Shown one piece after another: positions 1 through 6,125 of a stretch of 6,125 nucleotides of DNA. The translations under genes were made by a program, and so were the position numbers. Source of the DNA: Ruminococcaceae bacterium UBA5397 (GTDB taxonomy: Bacteria; Bacillota; Clostridia; Oscillospirales; Acutalibacteraceae); NCBI GenBank assembly GCA_002411615.1, contig DHOF01000047.1:1-6125 (forward strand), in the 5' to 3' direction. Positions within the stretch are counted from its first letter, which is position 1. Every line of letters begins with the position of its first letter. Below the pieces are notes generated by a model that saw only the letters and a list, made by a program, of their open reading frames with translations, ran no database searches and was not told the origin of the DNA.

Positions 1-2094
1 GAAGGAGGCTGGTGCTGCACCGGCACTGGGACCGTCTTTTGGGATAGCTCCCTCTGGGGCATGGATATGGATATCATATTTACTATAAAAATCGGCTTGA
101 ATTCCAAGTGACTTGGCTCTTGTACGAATACAACTGATAGCGGTTTTTGCAGACTCCTTCATAACATCGCCGAGGCTTCCGGTCAGCTCGATTTTTCCGC
201 TGCCGTCCATGACCGCAACTTCAATTGGCAGCATTTCTCCTCCAACTGTTGTCCAGGCCAATCCATTTACGAGTCCTACCTGATCTTTTTTATTCTGGTT
301 TTCTTCTCGAAATTTTTTAGGTCCCAAAAACTCTTCCAGATTTTTTGTGTTTACATGAATGACTATTTTAGGATTTTTAACAATTTTTATTGCACTTTTT
401 CTGCAAATTTCTGAGATCATACGTTCCAACCCACGCACTCCCGCTTCTCTTGTATAGCCGTCAATTATCGCATGAATCGCAGAAGCAGAAATCTTTAGCT
501 GGTCAGAATTCATTCCGTTCTTTTTGAGCTGTTTTGGAATCAAATGTTTTGCTGCAATATGGAATTTTTCCTGATGGGTATAACTGCCCAAGGTAATCAC
601 ATCCATACGGTCATAAAGCGGGGCAGGAATCGCAGAGGCATCATTTGCAGTGGTCAAAAACAATACATTGCTGAGATCGAATGGCAAATCAATATAATGG
701 TCATAAAATGTTGAGTTTTGATCTGGATCCAATACCTCTAGCAGAGCGCTAGAAGGATCTCCTCGAAAATCATTTCCGAGTTTATCAATTTCATCCAAAA
801 GAAGGAGAGGATTATTGACCCCTGCCTGTCTGATAGCATTAATAATTCGACCCGGCATAGAACCAATATAGGTTTTGCGATGTCCCATGATATCGGATTC
901 ATCCCGAACACCACCCAGGGAAACTCTAATATATTTTCGCCCAATCGCTTCTGCAATCGAGTGTGCAATACTAGTTTTACCGACTCCAGGAGGTCCGACA
1001 AGACAAATAATCTGTCCCTGCATTTTCGGGTTCAGCTTTTTAACCGCTAAGGATTCTAGGATTCTCTCCTTGACCTTCGTTAGTCCGTAATGATCACGGT
1101 CCATAATCTTTTTAGCTTTTGAAAGGTCAATATGTTCTTTCGAAGAAACATTCCATGGTAAAGAGAGACAAATATCCAAGTAACTTAAAATAACGCTGGC
1201 TTCATGAGAGCCTTCAGGCATTTTAGCCATTCGATCGCATTCTTTTAGTAACTTTTCCTGCTGTTCCTTTGGCATTCCAGCCTCTTGAATGCGTTTGCGC
1301 ATTTCATCGGCTTCCTCTGCAGGGGTATCCTCTTCCCCCAATTCGTCAGCGATTGCACGCATTTGTTCCCGAAGATAATAGTCCTTTTGATTTTCATCAA
1401 TTTGCTCTTTTGCTTTTTCCTGAATTTTATTTTCCAGGGACAATACTCGAATTTCATCTTTCAATATGCGCGAAAGTTTCTGCAGCCTGCTGAAAGGAGA
1501 AAGCTCTTCCAAAAGTTTCTGCTTTTGCTCATAATCAAAATTAATGTTTGCTGCAATATAATCCGCAAGATCGCCGCAATTTTTCTTCTCTAAAACACCA
1601 ATCACAAGATCCGGAGCAATCTGCGTATAATTTCGAATATATTCTTCGAACTGCGTACGAACATATCTCATTTGCGCTTCTTGTCGCGGAGTGACCTTTT
1701 TGGCCACCTTTGTGGGAAGAATTGCAACTTCAGCAGAAAGATATTCCAGATTGTCTTCTGACATGGAAACAATTTTTCCGCGGGAAATCCCTTCAACGAT
1801 TACCCGAATTCCTTCATCAGAGCGACGAATTACCTGTCTGACTTTGGCAATTACGCCAATCGAATAGAGATCATCTTTACCCGGGTCATTAACCGTTAGA
1901 TCTTTCTGAGCGACCAAAAAGATTTTTTGCTCTTTGTCCATAGAGCTCTTTAGCGCTAAAATGGATTTTGGACGTCCTACATCAAACTGCAGAGACATTC
2001 CAGGAAACACGACAAGCCCCCGTAATGCCAAAACAGGAATCAGAGGATGTTCAGCACTAACTAATTCGACTTTTTTTTGTGTTTCATTGCTCAT
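1..2094 (-). CDS. lon: Lon (LonA-type) ATP-dependent protease, C-terminus cut by window edge
   Basis: Cytosolic homo-oligomeric AAA+ serine protease that unfolds and degrades damaged and some regulatory proteins. Frame read codon by codon: 698 codons from ATG 2094 to base 1 with no stop. Visible: N-terminal LON substrate domain (about residues 14-205), a helical, charged linker with the family motif YYLREQ at 239-244, Walker A GPPGVGKT at 367-374, Walker B LLLLDEID at 430-437, an arginine-finger-region segment APLYDRMD, sensor-2 segment GVRGLER, and protease motif PKDGPSAG with catalytic Ser690. All three key sites sit 11 residues later than in E. coli Lon (784 aa), so about 100 residues are missing, including the dyad Lys expected near 733. 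The start is set by an AAGGAG site 7 bases upstream. The residues just after SAG (AAPASF) look atypical. Last known gene of the cluster, preceded by a terminator-like hairpin. Identity is certain; only the 3' end is unseen. Confidence 0.98.
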   Translation of the reverse strand, partial: MSNETQKKVELVSAEHPLIPVLALRGLVVFPGMSLQFDVGRPKSILALKSSMDKEQKIFLVAQKDLTVNDPGKDDLYSIGVIAKVRQVIRRSDEGIRVIVEGISRGKIVSMSEDNLEYLSAEVAILPTKVAKKVTPRQEAQMRYVRTQFEEYIRNYTQIAPDLVIGVLEKKNCGDLADYIAANINFDYEQKQKLLEELSPFSRLQKLSRILKDEIRVLSLENKIQEKAKEQIDENQKDYYLREQMRAIADELGEEDTPAEEADEMRKRIQEAGMPKEQQEKLLKECDRMAKMPEGSHEASVILSYLDICLSLPWNVSSKEHIDLSKAKKIMDRDHYGLTKVKERILESLAVKKLNPKMQGQIICLVGPPGVGKTSIAHSIAEAIGRKYIRVSLGGVRDESDIMGHRKTYIGSMPGRIINAIRQAGVNNPLLLLDEIDKLGNDFRGDPSSALLEVLDPDQNSTFYDHYIDLPFDLSNVLFLTTANDASAIPAPLYDRMDVITLGSYTHQEKFHIAAKHLIPKQLKKNGMNSDQLKISASAIHAIIDGYTREAGVRGLERMISEICRKSAIKIVKNPKIVIHVNTKNLEEFLGPKKFREENQNKKDQVGLVNGLAWTTVGGEMLPIEVAVMDGSGKIELTGSLGDVMKESAKTAISCIRTRAKSLGIQADFYSKYDIHIHAPEGAIPKDGPSAGAAPASF

Positions 2095-2101
2095 TGTAAA
2101 A

Positions 2102-2107
2102 CTCCTT
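2102..2107 (-). promoter_or_regulatory. lon ribosome binding site
   Basis: AAGGAG on the minus strand, 7 bases before ATG 2094. It fixes the start at 2094 rather than at the nearby CAT triplet at 2085-2087, which is out of frame. It lies only four bases after the U-run of the upstream hairpin, so any transcript that carries this site and starts upstream of the hairpin must have passed the terminator. Confidence 0.85.
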
Positions 2108-2111
2108 ATTG

Positions 2112-2160
2112 AAAAAAGCTGCCGCAGGGGAAAATCAATCTATTCCCCACTCACAGCAGC
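2112..2160 (-). terminator. Rho-independent-type terminator or leader hairpin between clpX and lon
   Basis: On the minus strand GCTGCTG (2160-2154) pairs with CGGCAGC (2124-2118): seven pairs including one G-U. An inner stem GGGGAA/TTCCCC forms beyond an asymmetric internal loop, and six T follow directly (2117-2112). The layout is that of an intrinsic terminator for transcription running out of clpX. The plus-strand reading has no U-run after the stem, so it works in one direction only. It sits 22 bases after the clpX stop and immediately before the lon ribosome binding site. It could end the tig-clpP-clpX transcript, attenuate read-through into lon, or act as a lon leader. The stem and U-run are seen directly; activity is inferred. 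Confidence 0.75.
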
Positions 2161-2182
2161 CTTATAATATAAACAAAATAAA

Positions 2183-3508
2183 TTAAGCCGTATCTCTGCG
2201 TCCACGTTTTTTATTGGCAGAACGCGGAATTGAAACTTTAATCTTTACCGGTTTCCGGTCTGGGTTACGAATAATTTCGGGGTCTGTTCCATTCTCGACT
2301 GTATCTTTGTTAACGGTTATCTTCTCAATTGTGTAGTCGGAAGGTACATTATACATCAATTTTGTCAGAATGTTTTCCATCGTAGAACGCAACCCACGCG
2401 CACCAGTATGACGTTTAACGGTCATTTGTGCAATAGCAAGCAAGGCATCTTCGGTAAATTCCAGATCCACTTGATCCAACTGAAAAAGCTTTTGATACTG
2501 TTTGACAAGGCAGTTTTTCGGCTCTGTCAAGATACGGACCAAGGCTTTCTCATCAAGACCGCTTAAAGCTGTAATAACCGGCATTCGACCCACAAGTTCT
2601 GGAATAATTCCAAATTTCACAAGATCATGAGGAACGACTTCCGACATCCAATCATGTGCGTCCAGTTCCGCTTTGCTATGAACTTCTCCGCCAAATCCGA
2701 GAGAAGTTGAAGCACTTCGGCGTTCAACAATTTTATCAAGACCATCAAATGCACCACCACAAATAAACAAGATATTTGTAGTGTCAATCTGAAGAAATTC
2801 TTGCTGAGGATGCTTTCTTCCTCCCTGCGGAGGAACATTTGAGACAGTCCCTTCCAAAATTTTTAAAAGGGCTTGTTGGACACCCTCACCGCTAACATCA
2901 CGCGTGATGGAAGGATTTTCTGATTTGCGAGCAATTTTATCAATTTCATCGATATAAATGATGCCATGCTCTGCTCTTTCAATATCAAAATCTGCTGCCT
3001 GAATCAAACGCAAAAGAATATTTTCAACGTCTTCGCCTACATAACCAGCTTCCGTCAATGTAGTTGCATCTGCAATGGCAAAAGGAACATCCAAAATTTT
3101 CGCCAGCGTTTGTGCCAGCAGGGTTTTTCCAACTCCGGTTGGCCCAAGCAGAAGGACATTGCTCTTTGTCAGATCAACATCATCACTGTGTCCATAGTAA
3201 ATGCGCTTATAATGATTATACACAGCTACAGAAAGTGCCATCTTTGCACGATCCTGACCAATTACATATTCATCAAGGCATTTTTTTATTTCCCGAGGTT
3301 TCAGCAGCTCTTTTGTTGCACCGGATTCTAAGTCTGCATGGCGTGTTGAGAGATTCATCTCATCGTCAAGAATAGACTTACATAGTTCGATACAAGAGTC
3401 ACAAATATAAACTCCAGGGCCTGCAATTAGGCGGCGAACTTCACTTTGCGGTTTTCCGCAAAAAGAACAGCAAAGCTCGCGATCTCCAAATTCTTCATTT
3501 GAGCCCAA
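2183..3508 (-). CDS. clpX: ClpX, AAA+ unfoldase subunit of the ClpXP protease
   Basis: Hexameric ATPase that recognises tagged or unfolded substrates, unfolds them and feeds them into ClpP in the cytosol. 441 residues; E. coli ClpX has 424. N-terminal zinc-binding domain with ligands C14, C17, C36, C39 (CxxC-x18-CxxC). Walker A GPTGVGKT at 122-129, pore loop GYVGE at 155-159, Walker B IYIDEID at 184-190, pore-2 RKH at 231-233, ClpP-docking loop LGF at 270-272 (IGF in E. coli), and a GARGLRS sensor-2 motif near the C-terminus. The last 20 residues form a basic tail. The start is TTG: it is four bases past the clpP stop, has a good Shine-Dalgarno, and the first in-frame ATG is at residue 51, beyond the zinc ligands. 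Translation is probably coupled to clpP. All core motifs are intact. Confidence 0.98.
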   Translation of the reverse strand: MGSNEEFGDRELCCSFCGKPQSEVRRLIAGPGVYICDSCIELCKSILDDEMNLSTRHADLESGATKELLKPREIKKCLDEYVIGQDRAKMALSVAVYNHYKRIYYGHSDDVDLTKSNVLLLGPTGVGKTLLAQTLAKILDVPFAIADATTLTEAGYVGEDVENILLRLIQAADFDIERAEHGIIYIDEIDKIARKSENPSITRDVSGEGVQQALLKILEGTVSNVPPQGGRKHPQQEFLQIDTTNILFICGGAFDGLDKIVERRSASTSLGFGGEVHSKAELDAHDWMSEVVPHDLVKFGIIPELVGRMPVITALSGLDEKALVRILTEPKNCLVKQYQKLFQLDQVDLEFTEDALLAIAQMTVKRHTGARGLRSTMENILTKLMYNVPSDYTIEKITVNKDTVENGTDPEIIRNPDRKPVKIKVSIPRSANKKRGRRDTA

Positions 3509-3511
3509 ACA

Positions 3512-3518
3512 ATCACCT
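3512..3518 (-). promoter_or_regulatory. clpX ribosome binding site overlapping the clpP stop codon
   Basis: AGGTGAT on the minus strand matches seven bases of the 16S rRNA 3'-end complement (AAGGAGGTGAT). The TGA inside it is the clpP stop (3515-3513). The TTG start of clpX follows after three bases, a spacing that aligns well because the match uses the distal part of the anti-Shine-Dalgarno. This site decides for the TTG start at 3508 and suggests that ribosomes ending clpP help start clpX. Confidence 0.8.
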
Positions 3519-4115
3519 GCTTATCTCTGTTTTATGATCTTTGATAATTTTATCAATCAAACCATATTCCAAAGCTTCTTCCGGAGTCATAAAATGATCC
3601 CGATCAGTATCACGCATAATATTTTCGATCGGTTGACCAGTACGCTCTGCAAGGATTTGATTCAATAATTCCTTTTTCTTTGCCAAATAGCCAGCATGAA
3701 TCATGATATCGGATACCTGTGACTGCGGAACGCCTCCGCTTGGCTGATGGATCAAGATATCAGTGTGCGGCAATGAGAAACGTTTTCCCTTTGCACCGGC
3801 CGTGAGAAGGAATGCTCCCATACTGGCAGCTAATCCCATGCAGATCGTCGATACATCACATTTAATATACTGCATCGTATCATAAATAGCCATACCGGCT
3901 GTTACAGAACCGCCAGGGCTATTGATATAAAGACTGATATCCTTTGTGGGATCCTGTCCTTCCAAATACAGCAGCTGCGCTACTACTAGATTGGCAGAAG
4001 TGTCTGTAACTTCTTCTGTCAGCATAATGATGCGATCATTTAATAGGCGGGAAAAAATATCATAAGAACGCTCGCCATGGTTTGTTTGTTCAATTACATA
4101 TGGAACTAAACTCAT
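3513..4115 (-). CDS. clpP: ClpP, proteolytic subunit of the Clp protease
   Basis: Serine peptidase that forms a double-ring tetradecamer with ClpX or other Clp ATPases and cuts unfolded chains in its inner chamber. 200 residues, typical for Firmicutes. It begins [10 protein letters not shown], so there is little or no propeptide. Oxyanion segment SPGGSVTAG at 66-74, catalytic Ser98 in GLAASMGA, His123 in IHQPSGG, and Asp173 in DTDRD. The His-to-Asp distance is 50 residues, one more than in E. coli, because of a one-residue insertion in the loop after HQPSGG. ATG start with GGAGG nine bases upstream. It lies 50 bases after tig and four bases before clpX, so it is co-transcribed with both and its product works directly with the ClpX encoded next. 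No binding sites for CtsR or HrcA are seen upstream. Confidence 0.98.
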   Translation of the reverse strand: MSLVPYVIEQTNHGERSYDIFSRLLNDRIIMLTEEVTDTSANLVVAQLLYLEGQDPTKDISLYINSPGGSVTAGMAIYDTMQYIKCDVSTICMGLAASMGAFLLTAGAKGKRFSLPHTDILIHQPSGGVPQSQVSDIMIHAGYLAKKKELLNQILAERTGQPIENIMRDTDRDHFMTPEEALEYGLIDKIIKDHKTEISR

Positions 4116-4121
4116 TTAAAA

Positions 4122-4153
4122 TTGCCTCCAAACTTCATTAAAAGATTAGGCAA
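4122..4153 (-). other. Possible weak hairpin covering part of the clpP ribosome binding site
   Basis: On the minus strand TTGCCT (4153-4148) is a perfect complement of AGGCAA (4127-4122), with a 20-base loop between. AGG of the Shine-Dalgarno lies in the 3' arm, and four T follow (4121-4118 reads TTTA, so the run is short). Six pairs across a 20-base loop is weak; it may be chance. No convincing terminator is seen between tig and clpP. Confidence 0.25.
4125..4129 (-). promoter_or_regulatory. clpP ribosome binding site
   Basis: GGAGG on the minus strand, nine bases before ATG 4115. It supports the annotated clpP start. Three of its five bases could be paired in the possible hairpin at 4122-4153. 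Confidence 0.85.
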
Positions 4154-4165
4154 AAGAAAGACAGC

Positions 4166-5560
4166 TTATTCAGCTTTGGTCTCTGTTTCTTTCTTTTCGC
4201 TTTTTTCTTTTGTCATTTTTGCTTTTGAAGACTTGGCTGTTTTTTCTTTCGACTTTTCAGCAGATTTGATGTCTTCACCTTCCGTAACAACTGCATTATC
4301 CCGGACAAAGTCCATTGCTTTTCCAGCTTTTAAGTCTTTGGAAAGATCTTCTGTGGGAATTGCTTTCTTCACTTTATCAACGTCAAGGTGATACCCTTCA
4401 GCCAGCTTCTGATATTCTTTGGAGAGATCTTCTTCTGTAGGCTTTACATTTTCCAGTTCAGCAATTTTTTCAAGAGCCAGACGCAGTTTTACCTGACGCT
4501 CCGCCTGCGGACGCATATTTTCGCGCATTGCTTTTTCGTCCATGCCGGTATATTTCATGTAAGATTCCAAATTGAGTCCCTGAGACTGCAGCCGATAAGC
4601 AAATTCGTTGATGTCTTCATTGATGCGATTTTCGAACATTGCCGCAGGAATTTCTCCTTGGAGCAGTTCGATCATCTTGTCAATCAGCTGATTGTCAACA
4701 TCATCTTTTGCAGCGTTTTCGCGGCTCTCTGTCAGCTTCTTTTCAACATCTTTCTTATATTCATCCAGAGTGTCAAAATCGCTGACGTCTTTTGCAAAAT
4801 CGTCATCTAATTCGGGAAGTTCTTCCTTCTTGACTTCATGTAATTTGATCTTAAAAGTAGCTTCTTTTCCCTTTAAACTTTCTTCCTGATAATCTTCAGG
4901 GAAAGTCACAGTGATATCAAATTCATCATTTGCTTTATGGCCGATGACCTGATCTTCAAATCCAGGAATAAACTGTCCGTCCCCAAGATTCAAGCTGTAA
5001 TTTTCAGCTTTACCACCTTCAAAAGCTTTTCCGTCAACAAAACCTTCGAAATCGAGCTCTGCAATATCGCCGTTCTGAGCAGCACGATCTTCTACAGTGA
5101 CCATCCGAGCGTTCCGTTCCTGTATTTTCTTCAGCTCAGCAGCAATATCATCTTCAGTGATTTTTACAGGAGGCTTTTTCGCTTCAATGCCTTTATAATT
5201 TTCAATGGTAACTTCTGGCTTTGTAGTGATAGTTGCTTTAAAAACAAGGCCTTCTTTTTCAGCAGAGACCAAGTCAAAATCAATTTTGTCCTCAATCATT
5301 TCCAGATTAGCAGCTTTTACAGCTTCTTCCAGAGCGCTGGGATAAACCTCATTAATGGCATCCTCATAGAAAACATTTGCGCCGTAATATTTTTCGATAA
5401 AAGAACGCGGAGCTTTTCCTTTACGGAATCCCGGAATATTAATACGATTTTTCTGCTTTTTATAGGCATGATCAACTGCCTTTTCAAAAGTATCTCCGTC
5501 AACTTCAATTTCTAACTGATAGCGGTTAGTTGCAACCTGGTTGGATGATTTCAAACTCAT
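4166..5560 (-). CDS. tig: Trigger factor, ribosome-associated chaperone and peptidyl-prolyl isomerase
   Basis: Binds the ribosome exit tunnel and shields and folds nascent chains; its FKBP-type domain can isomerise prolyl bonds. 464 residues against roughly 425-435 in well-known members. N-terminal ribosome-binding domain with signature GFRKGKAP at 44-51; FKBP-like domain at about 160-247 with GQFIPGFEDQVIG at 195-207; helical C-terminal chaperone domain to about 428; then a low-complexity tail (429-464) very rich in Lys, Glu, Ser and Thr, which accounts for the extra length. Start ATG 5560 has AGGAGG eight bases upstream and a promoter about 40 bases upstream. First gene of the likely tig-clpP-clpX transcript; clpP follows after 50 bases. 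The whole length reads without interruption. Confidence 0.98.
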   Translation of the reverse strand: MSLKSSNQVATNRYQLEIEVDGDTFEKAVDHAYKKQKNRINIPGFRKGKAPRSFIEKYYGANVFYEDAINEVYPSALEEAVKAANLEMIEDKIDFDLVSAEKEGLVFKATITTKPEVTIENYKGIEAKKPPVKITEDDIAAELKKIQERNARMVTVEDRAAQNGDIAELDFEGFVDGKAFEGGKAENYSLNLGDGQFIPGFEDQVIGHKANDEFDITVTFPEDYQEESLKGKEATFKIKLHEVKKEELPELDDDFAKDVSDFDTLDEYKKDVEKKLTESRENAAKDDVDNQLIDKMIELLQGEIPAAMFENRINEDINEFAYRLQSQGLNLESYMKYTGMDEKAMRENMRPQAERQVKLRLALEKIAELENVKPTEEDLSKEYQKLAEGYHLDVDKVKKAIPTEDLSKDLKAGKAMDFVRDNAVVTEGEDIKSAEKSKEKTAKSSKAKMTKEKSEKKETETKAE

Positions 5561-5568
5561 TTTAATTT

Positions 5569-5574
5569 CCTCCT
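5569..5574 (-). promoter_or_regulatory. tig ribosome binding site
   Basis: AGGAGG on the minus strand, eight bases before ATG 5560: a consensus-strength site that fits the high expression expected of trigger factor and fixes the start codon. Confidence 0.9.
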
Positions 5575-5598
5575 GCGAAATAGCAAATTATCTTGATA

Positions 5599-5627
5599 AT
5601 TATAACATAGTCATTCTGTTTTTTCTA
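5599..5627 (-). promoter_or_regulatory. Housekeeping sigma promoter for tig-clpP-clpX
   Basis: Minus strand: a perfect -10 TATAAT at 5604-5599, preceded by TG at the extended -10 position (TGTTATAAT, 5607-5599). A 17-base spacer separates it from TAGAAA (5627-5622), a 4-of-6 match to TTGACA. Transcription would start near 5592 and give a leader of about 30 bases with the tig ribosome binding site. An extended -10 commonly makes up for a poor -35. No CIRCE inverted repeat or tandem CtsR heptad is visible around it, so expression looks vegetative rather than classically heat-shock controlled. Confidence 0.75.
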
Positions 5628-5661
5628 TACAAATATGGAGAATTTATAATTTGTTTAACAT

Positions 5662-6125
5662 TTAGCGCACTAAAATCGGGCAAAACTTCAAATAATCGCA
5701 AGAAATCAGATGCATTTGAATGCCTTTATAATCCCCTGTGATTGCGCGCCGCATTGCCTGATTGCCATGAATATGCCCAAAATAGCATTCCTTGATATGA
5801 TTTTCCAAAAGAACATCCAGAATTTCAGTACATTCGTTCCCGTCATAAACAGGCGGATAATGAAGAAAAGCAATCGGAGTTCCTCCGAGCTTTTTTGCTT
5901 CATCAAGAGAAGTTTTTAGTCTGCCGACTTCTCTGTTAATTACTTTTTGGTCTTCCGGTGTTTCTGCATTATAAAGCCACCCGCGTGAACCAAAAACAGC
6001 AATATCCCCTACCAATTCAGCGGAATTGTGAATAATTTTTAAAGTGGAAAATCCATTCTCTGCCAAAAAGCTTTCCATCTTTCTGCGCGTAGACCACCAA
6101 TAATCATGATTTCCCTTGAGAATCA
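5662..6125 (-). CDS. Calcineurin-like metallophosphoesterase, N-terminus cut by window edge
   Basis: Predicted two-metal phosphohydrolase; the substrate cannot be told from sequence. The frame stays open to the right edge, so the ATG at 6078 is internal: upstream of it the frame reads ILKGNHDYWWSTRRK, containing the metal-binding GNHD motif (6114-6103). Of the 153 visible residues, others that fit the family are His in FLHYPP (visible residue 88) and the GHIHG motif (116-120). The N-terminal GDxH and GDxxD motifs must lie beyond the edge. The motif text resembles a bacterial family of predicted phosphohydrolases that I recall as COG1768; this is from memory. No signal peptide can be judged. 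Stop TAA at 5664-5662. It is 101 bases upstream of tig on the same strand without a GC-rich terminator between them, but tig has its own promoter, so functional linkage is uncertain. Confidence 0.9.
   Translation of the reverse strand, partial: ILKGNHDYWWSTRRKMESFLAENGFSTLKIIHNSAELVGDIAVFGSRGWLYNAETPEDQKVINREVGRLKTSLDEAKKLGGTPIAFLHYPPVYDGNECTEILDVLLENHIKECYFGHIHGNQAMRRAITGDYKGIQMHLISCDYLKFCPILVR

Noticed and set aside
1124..1130. GGTCAA resembling a CtsR heptad
   Set aside because: A single copy inside lon; CtsR operators are tandem and near promoters. No CtsR or CIRCE operator was found in any spacer of the window.
1285..1593. A 102-codon plus-strand open frame opposite lon
   Set aside because: Hydrophobic-looking translation arises from the antisense of the charged coiled-coil linker of Lon; no ribosome binding site or family match.
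1647..1665. CGAAC...CGAACAT resembling half-sites of a Firmicute LexA box
   Set aside because: Direct rather than inverted half-sites, with no matching GTTCG partner, and lies deep inside lon coding sequence.
2161..2194. An AT-rich -10-like stretch (TATATTATAAG) as a promoter for lon
   Set aside because: No acceptable -35 at 16-18 bases, and the predicted start would fall within the 5' arm of the hairpin; AT-richness of the spacer explains it.
2966..3331. A 121-codon plus-strand open frame opposite clpX
   Set aside because: Shadow of the conserved ClpX AAA+ core; Cys- and Gln-rich translation without a recognisable fold.
4937..5515. A 192-codon plus-strand open frame opposite tig
   Set aside because: It is the antisense shadow of a Lys/Glu/Asp-rich gene and gives a Phe/Ile/Ser-rich translation with no recognisable domain; the minus frame is unambiguous trigger factor.
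5617..5660. ACAAAT...ATTTGT inverted repeat after the phosphoesterase stop as a terminator
   Set aside because: Only six AT-only pairs across a long loop and no following U-run; too weak to terminate.
6076..6078. ATG at 6078 as the true start of the phosphoesterase
   Set aside because: The frame continues upstream through an intact GNHD metal-binding motif to the window edge, so this Met is internal and the gene is cut, not short.
1..6125. Mobile element, CRISPR array, tRNA/rRNA, riboswitch, toxin-antitoxin or defence system
   Set aside because: Coding is nearly continuous with conserved housekeeping genes, the spacers are all about 100 bases or less, and no repeats, terminal inverted repeats or RNA-gene motifs were seen.

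Overview
The window is a proteostasis cluster from what is most likely a low-to-moderate-GC Firmicute of class Clostridia. All five genes are on the minus strand, so transcription runs from right to left. The order is metallophosphoesterase (5' end cut by the right edge), tig (trigger factor), clpP, clpX, lon (3' end cut by the left edge). The tig-clpP-clpX-lon order, the strong AGGAGG-type ribosome binding sites and the AT-rich intergenic DNA fit Clostridia. No LonB-type gene lies between clpX and lon, unlike the arrangement I recall for Clostridium and Bacillus. That leans toward an Oscillospiraceae/Ruminococcaceae-like lineage, but this assignment is an inference.

Layout, in transcription order. 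6125-5662: C-terminal part of a calcineurin-like metallophosphoesterase. 5661-5561: a 101-base spacer with an extended -10 promoter and the tig ribosome binding site. 5560-4166: trigger factor with a charged low-complexity tail. 4165-4116: a 50-base spacer with the clpP ribosome binding site, part of which could be folded into a weak hairpin. 4115-3513: ClpP. 3508-2183: ClpX, which starts at a TTG four bases after the clpP stop; its Shine-Dalgarno sequence overlaps that stop codon. 2182-2095: a spacer holding a Rho-independent-type terminator hairpin that ends four bases before the lon Shine-Dalgarno. 2094-1: Lon, intact through the catalytic serine, with the catalytic lysine and the last stretch of the protease domain outside the window. 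No spacer reaches 300 bases.

Together the genes cover folding of new chains at the ribosome (trigger factor), unfolding and degradation by the two-part ClpXP protease, and degradation by the single-chain Lon protease. The likely transcript starts at the tig promoter and covers tig-clpP-clpX. The hairpin would then make lon a read-through or conditionally expressed distal gene, unless it has a promoter I cannot identify.

I found no mobile element, CRISPR array, RNA gene or unknown system. This is a conserved housekeeping region. The points worth a second look are regulatory (the hairpin in front of lon, the clpP/clpX junction, the possible clpP site occlusion) and small protein details (the ClpP handle insertion, the ClpX LGF loop, the TF and ClpX tails, and the residues after the Lon catalytic serine).
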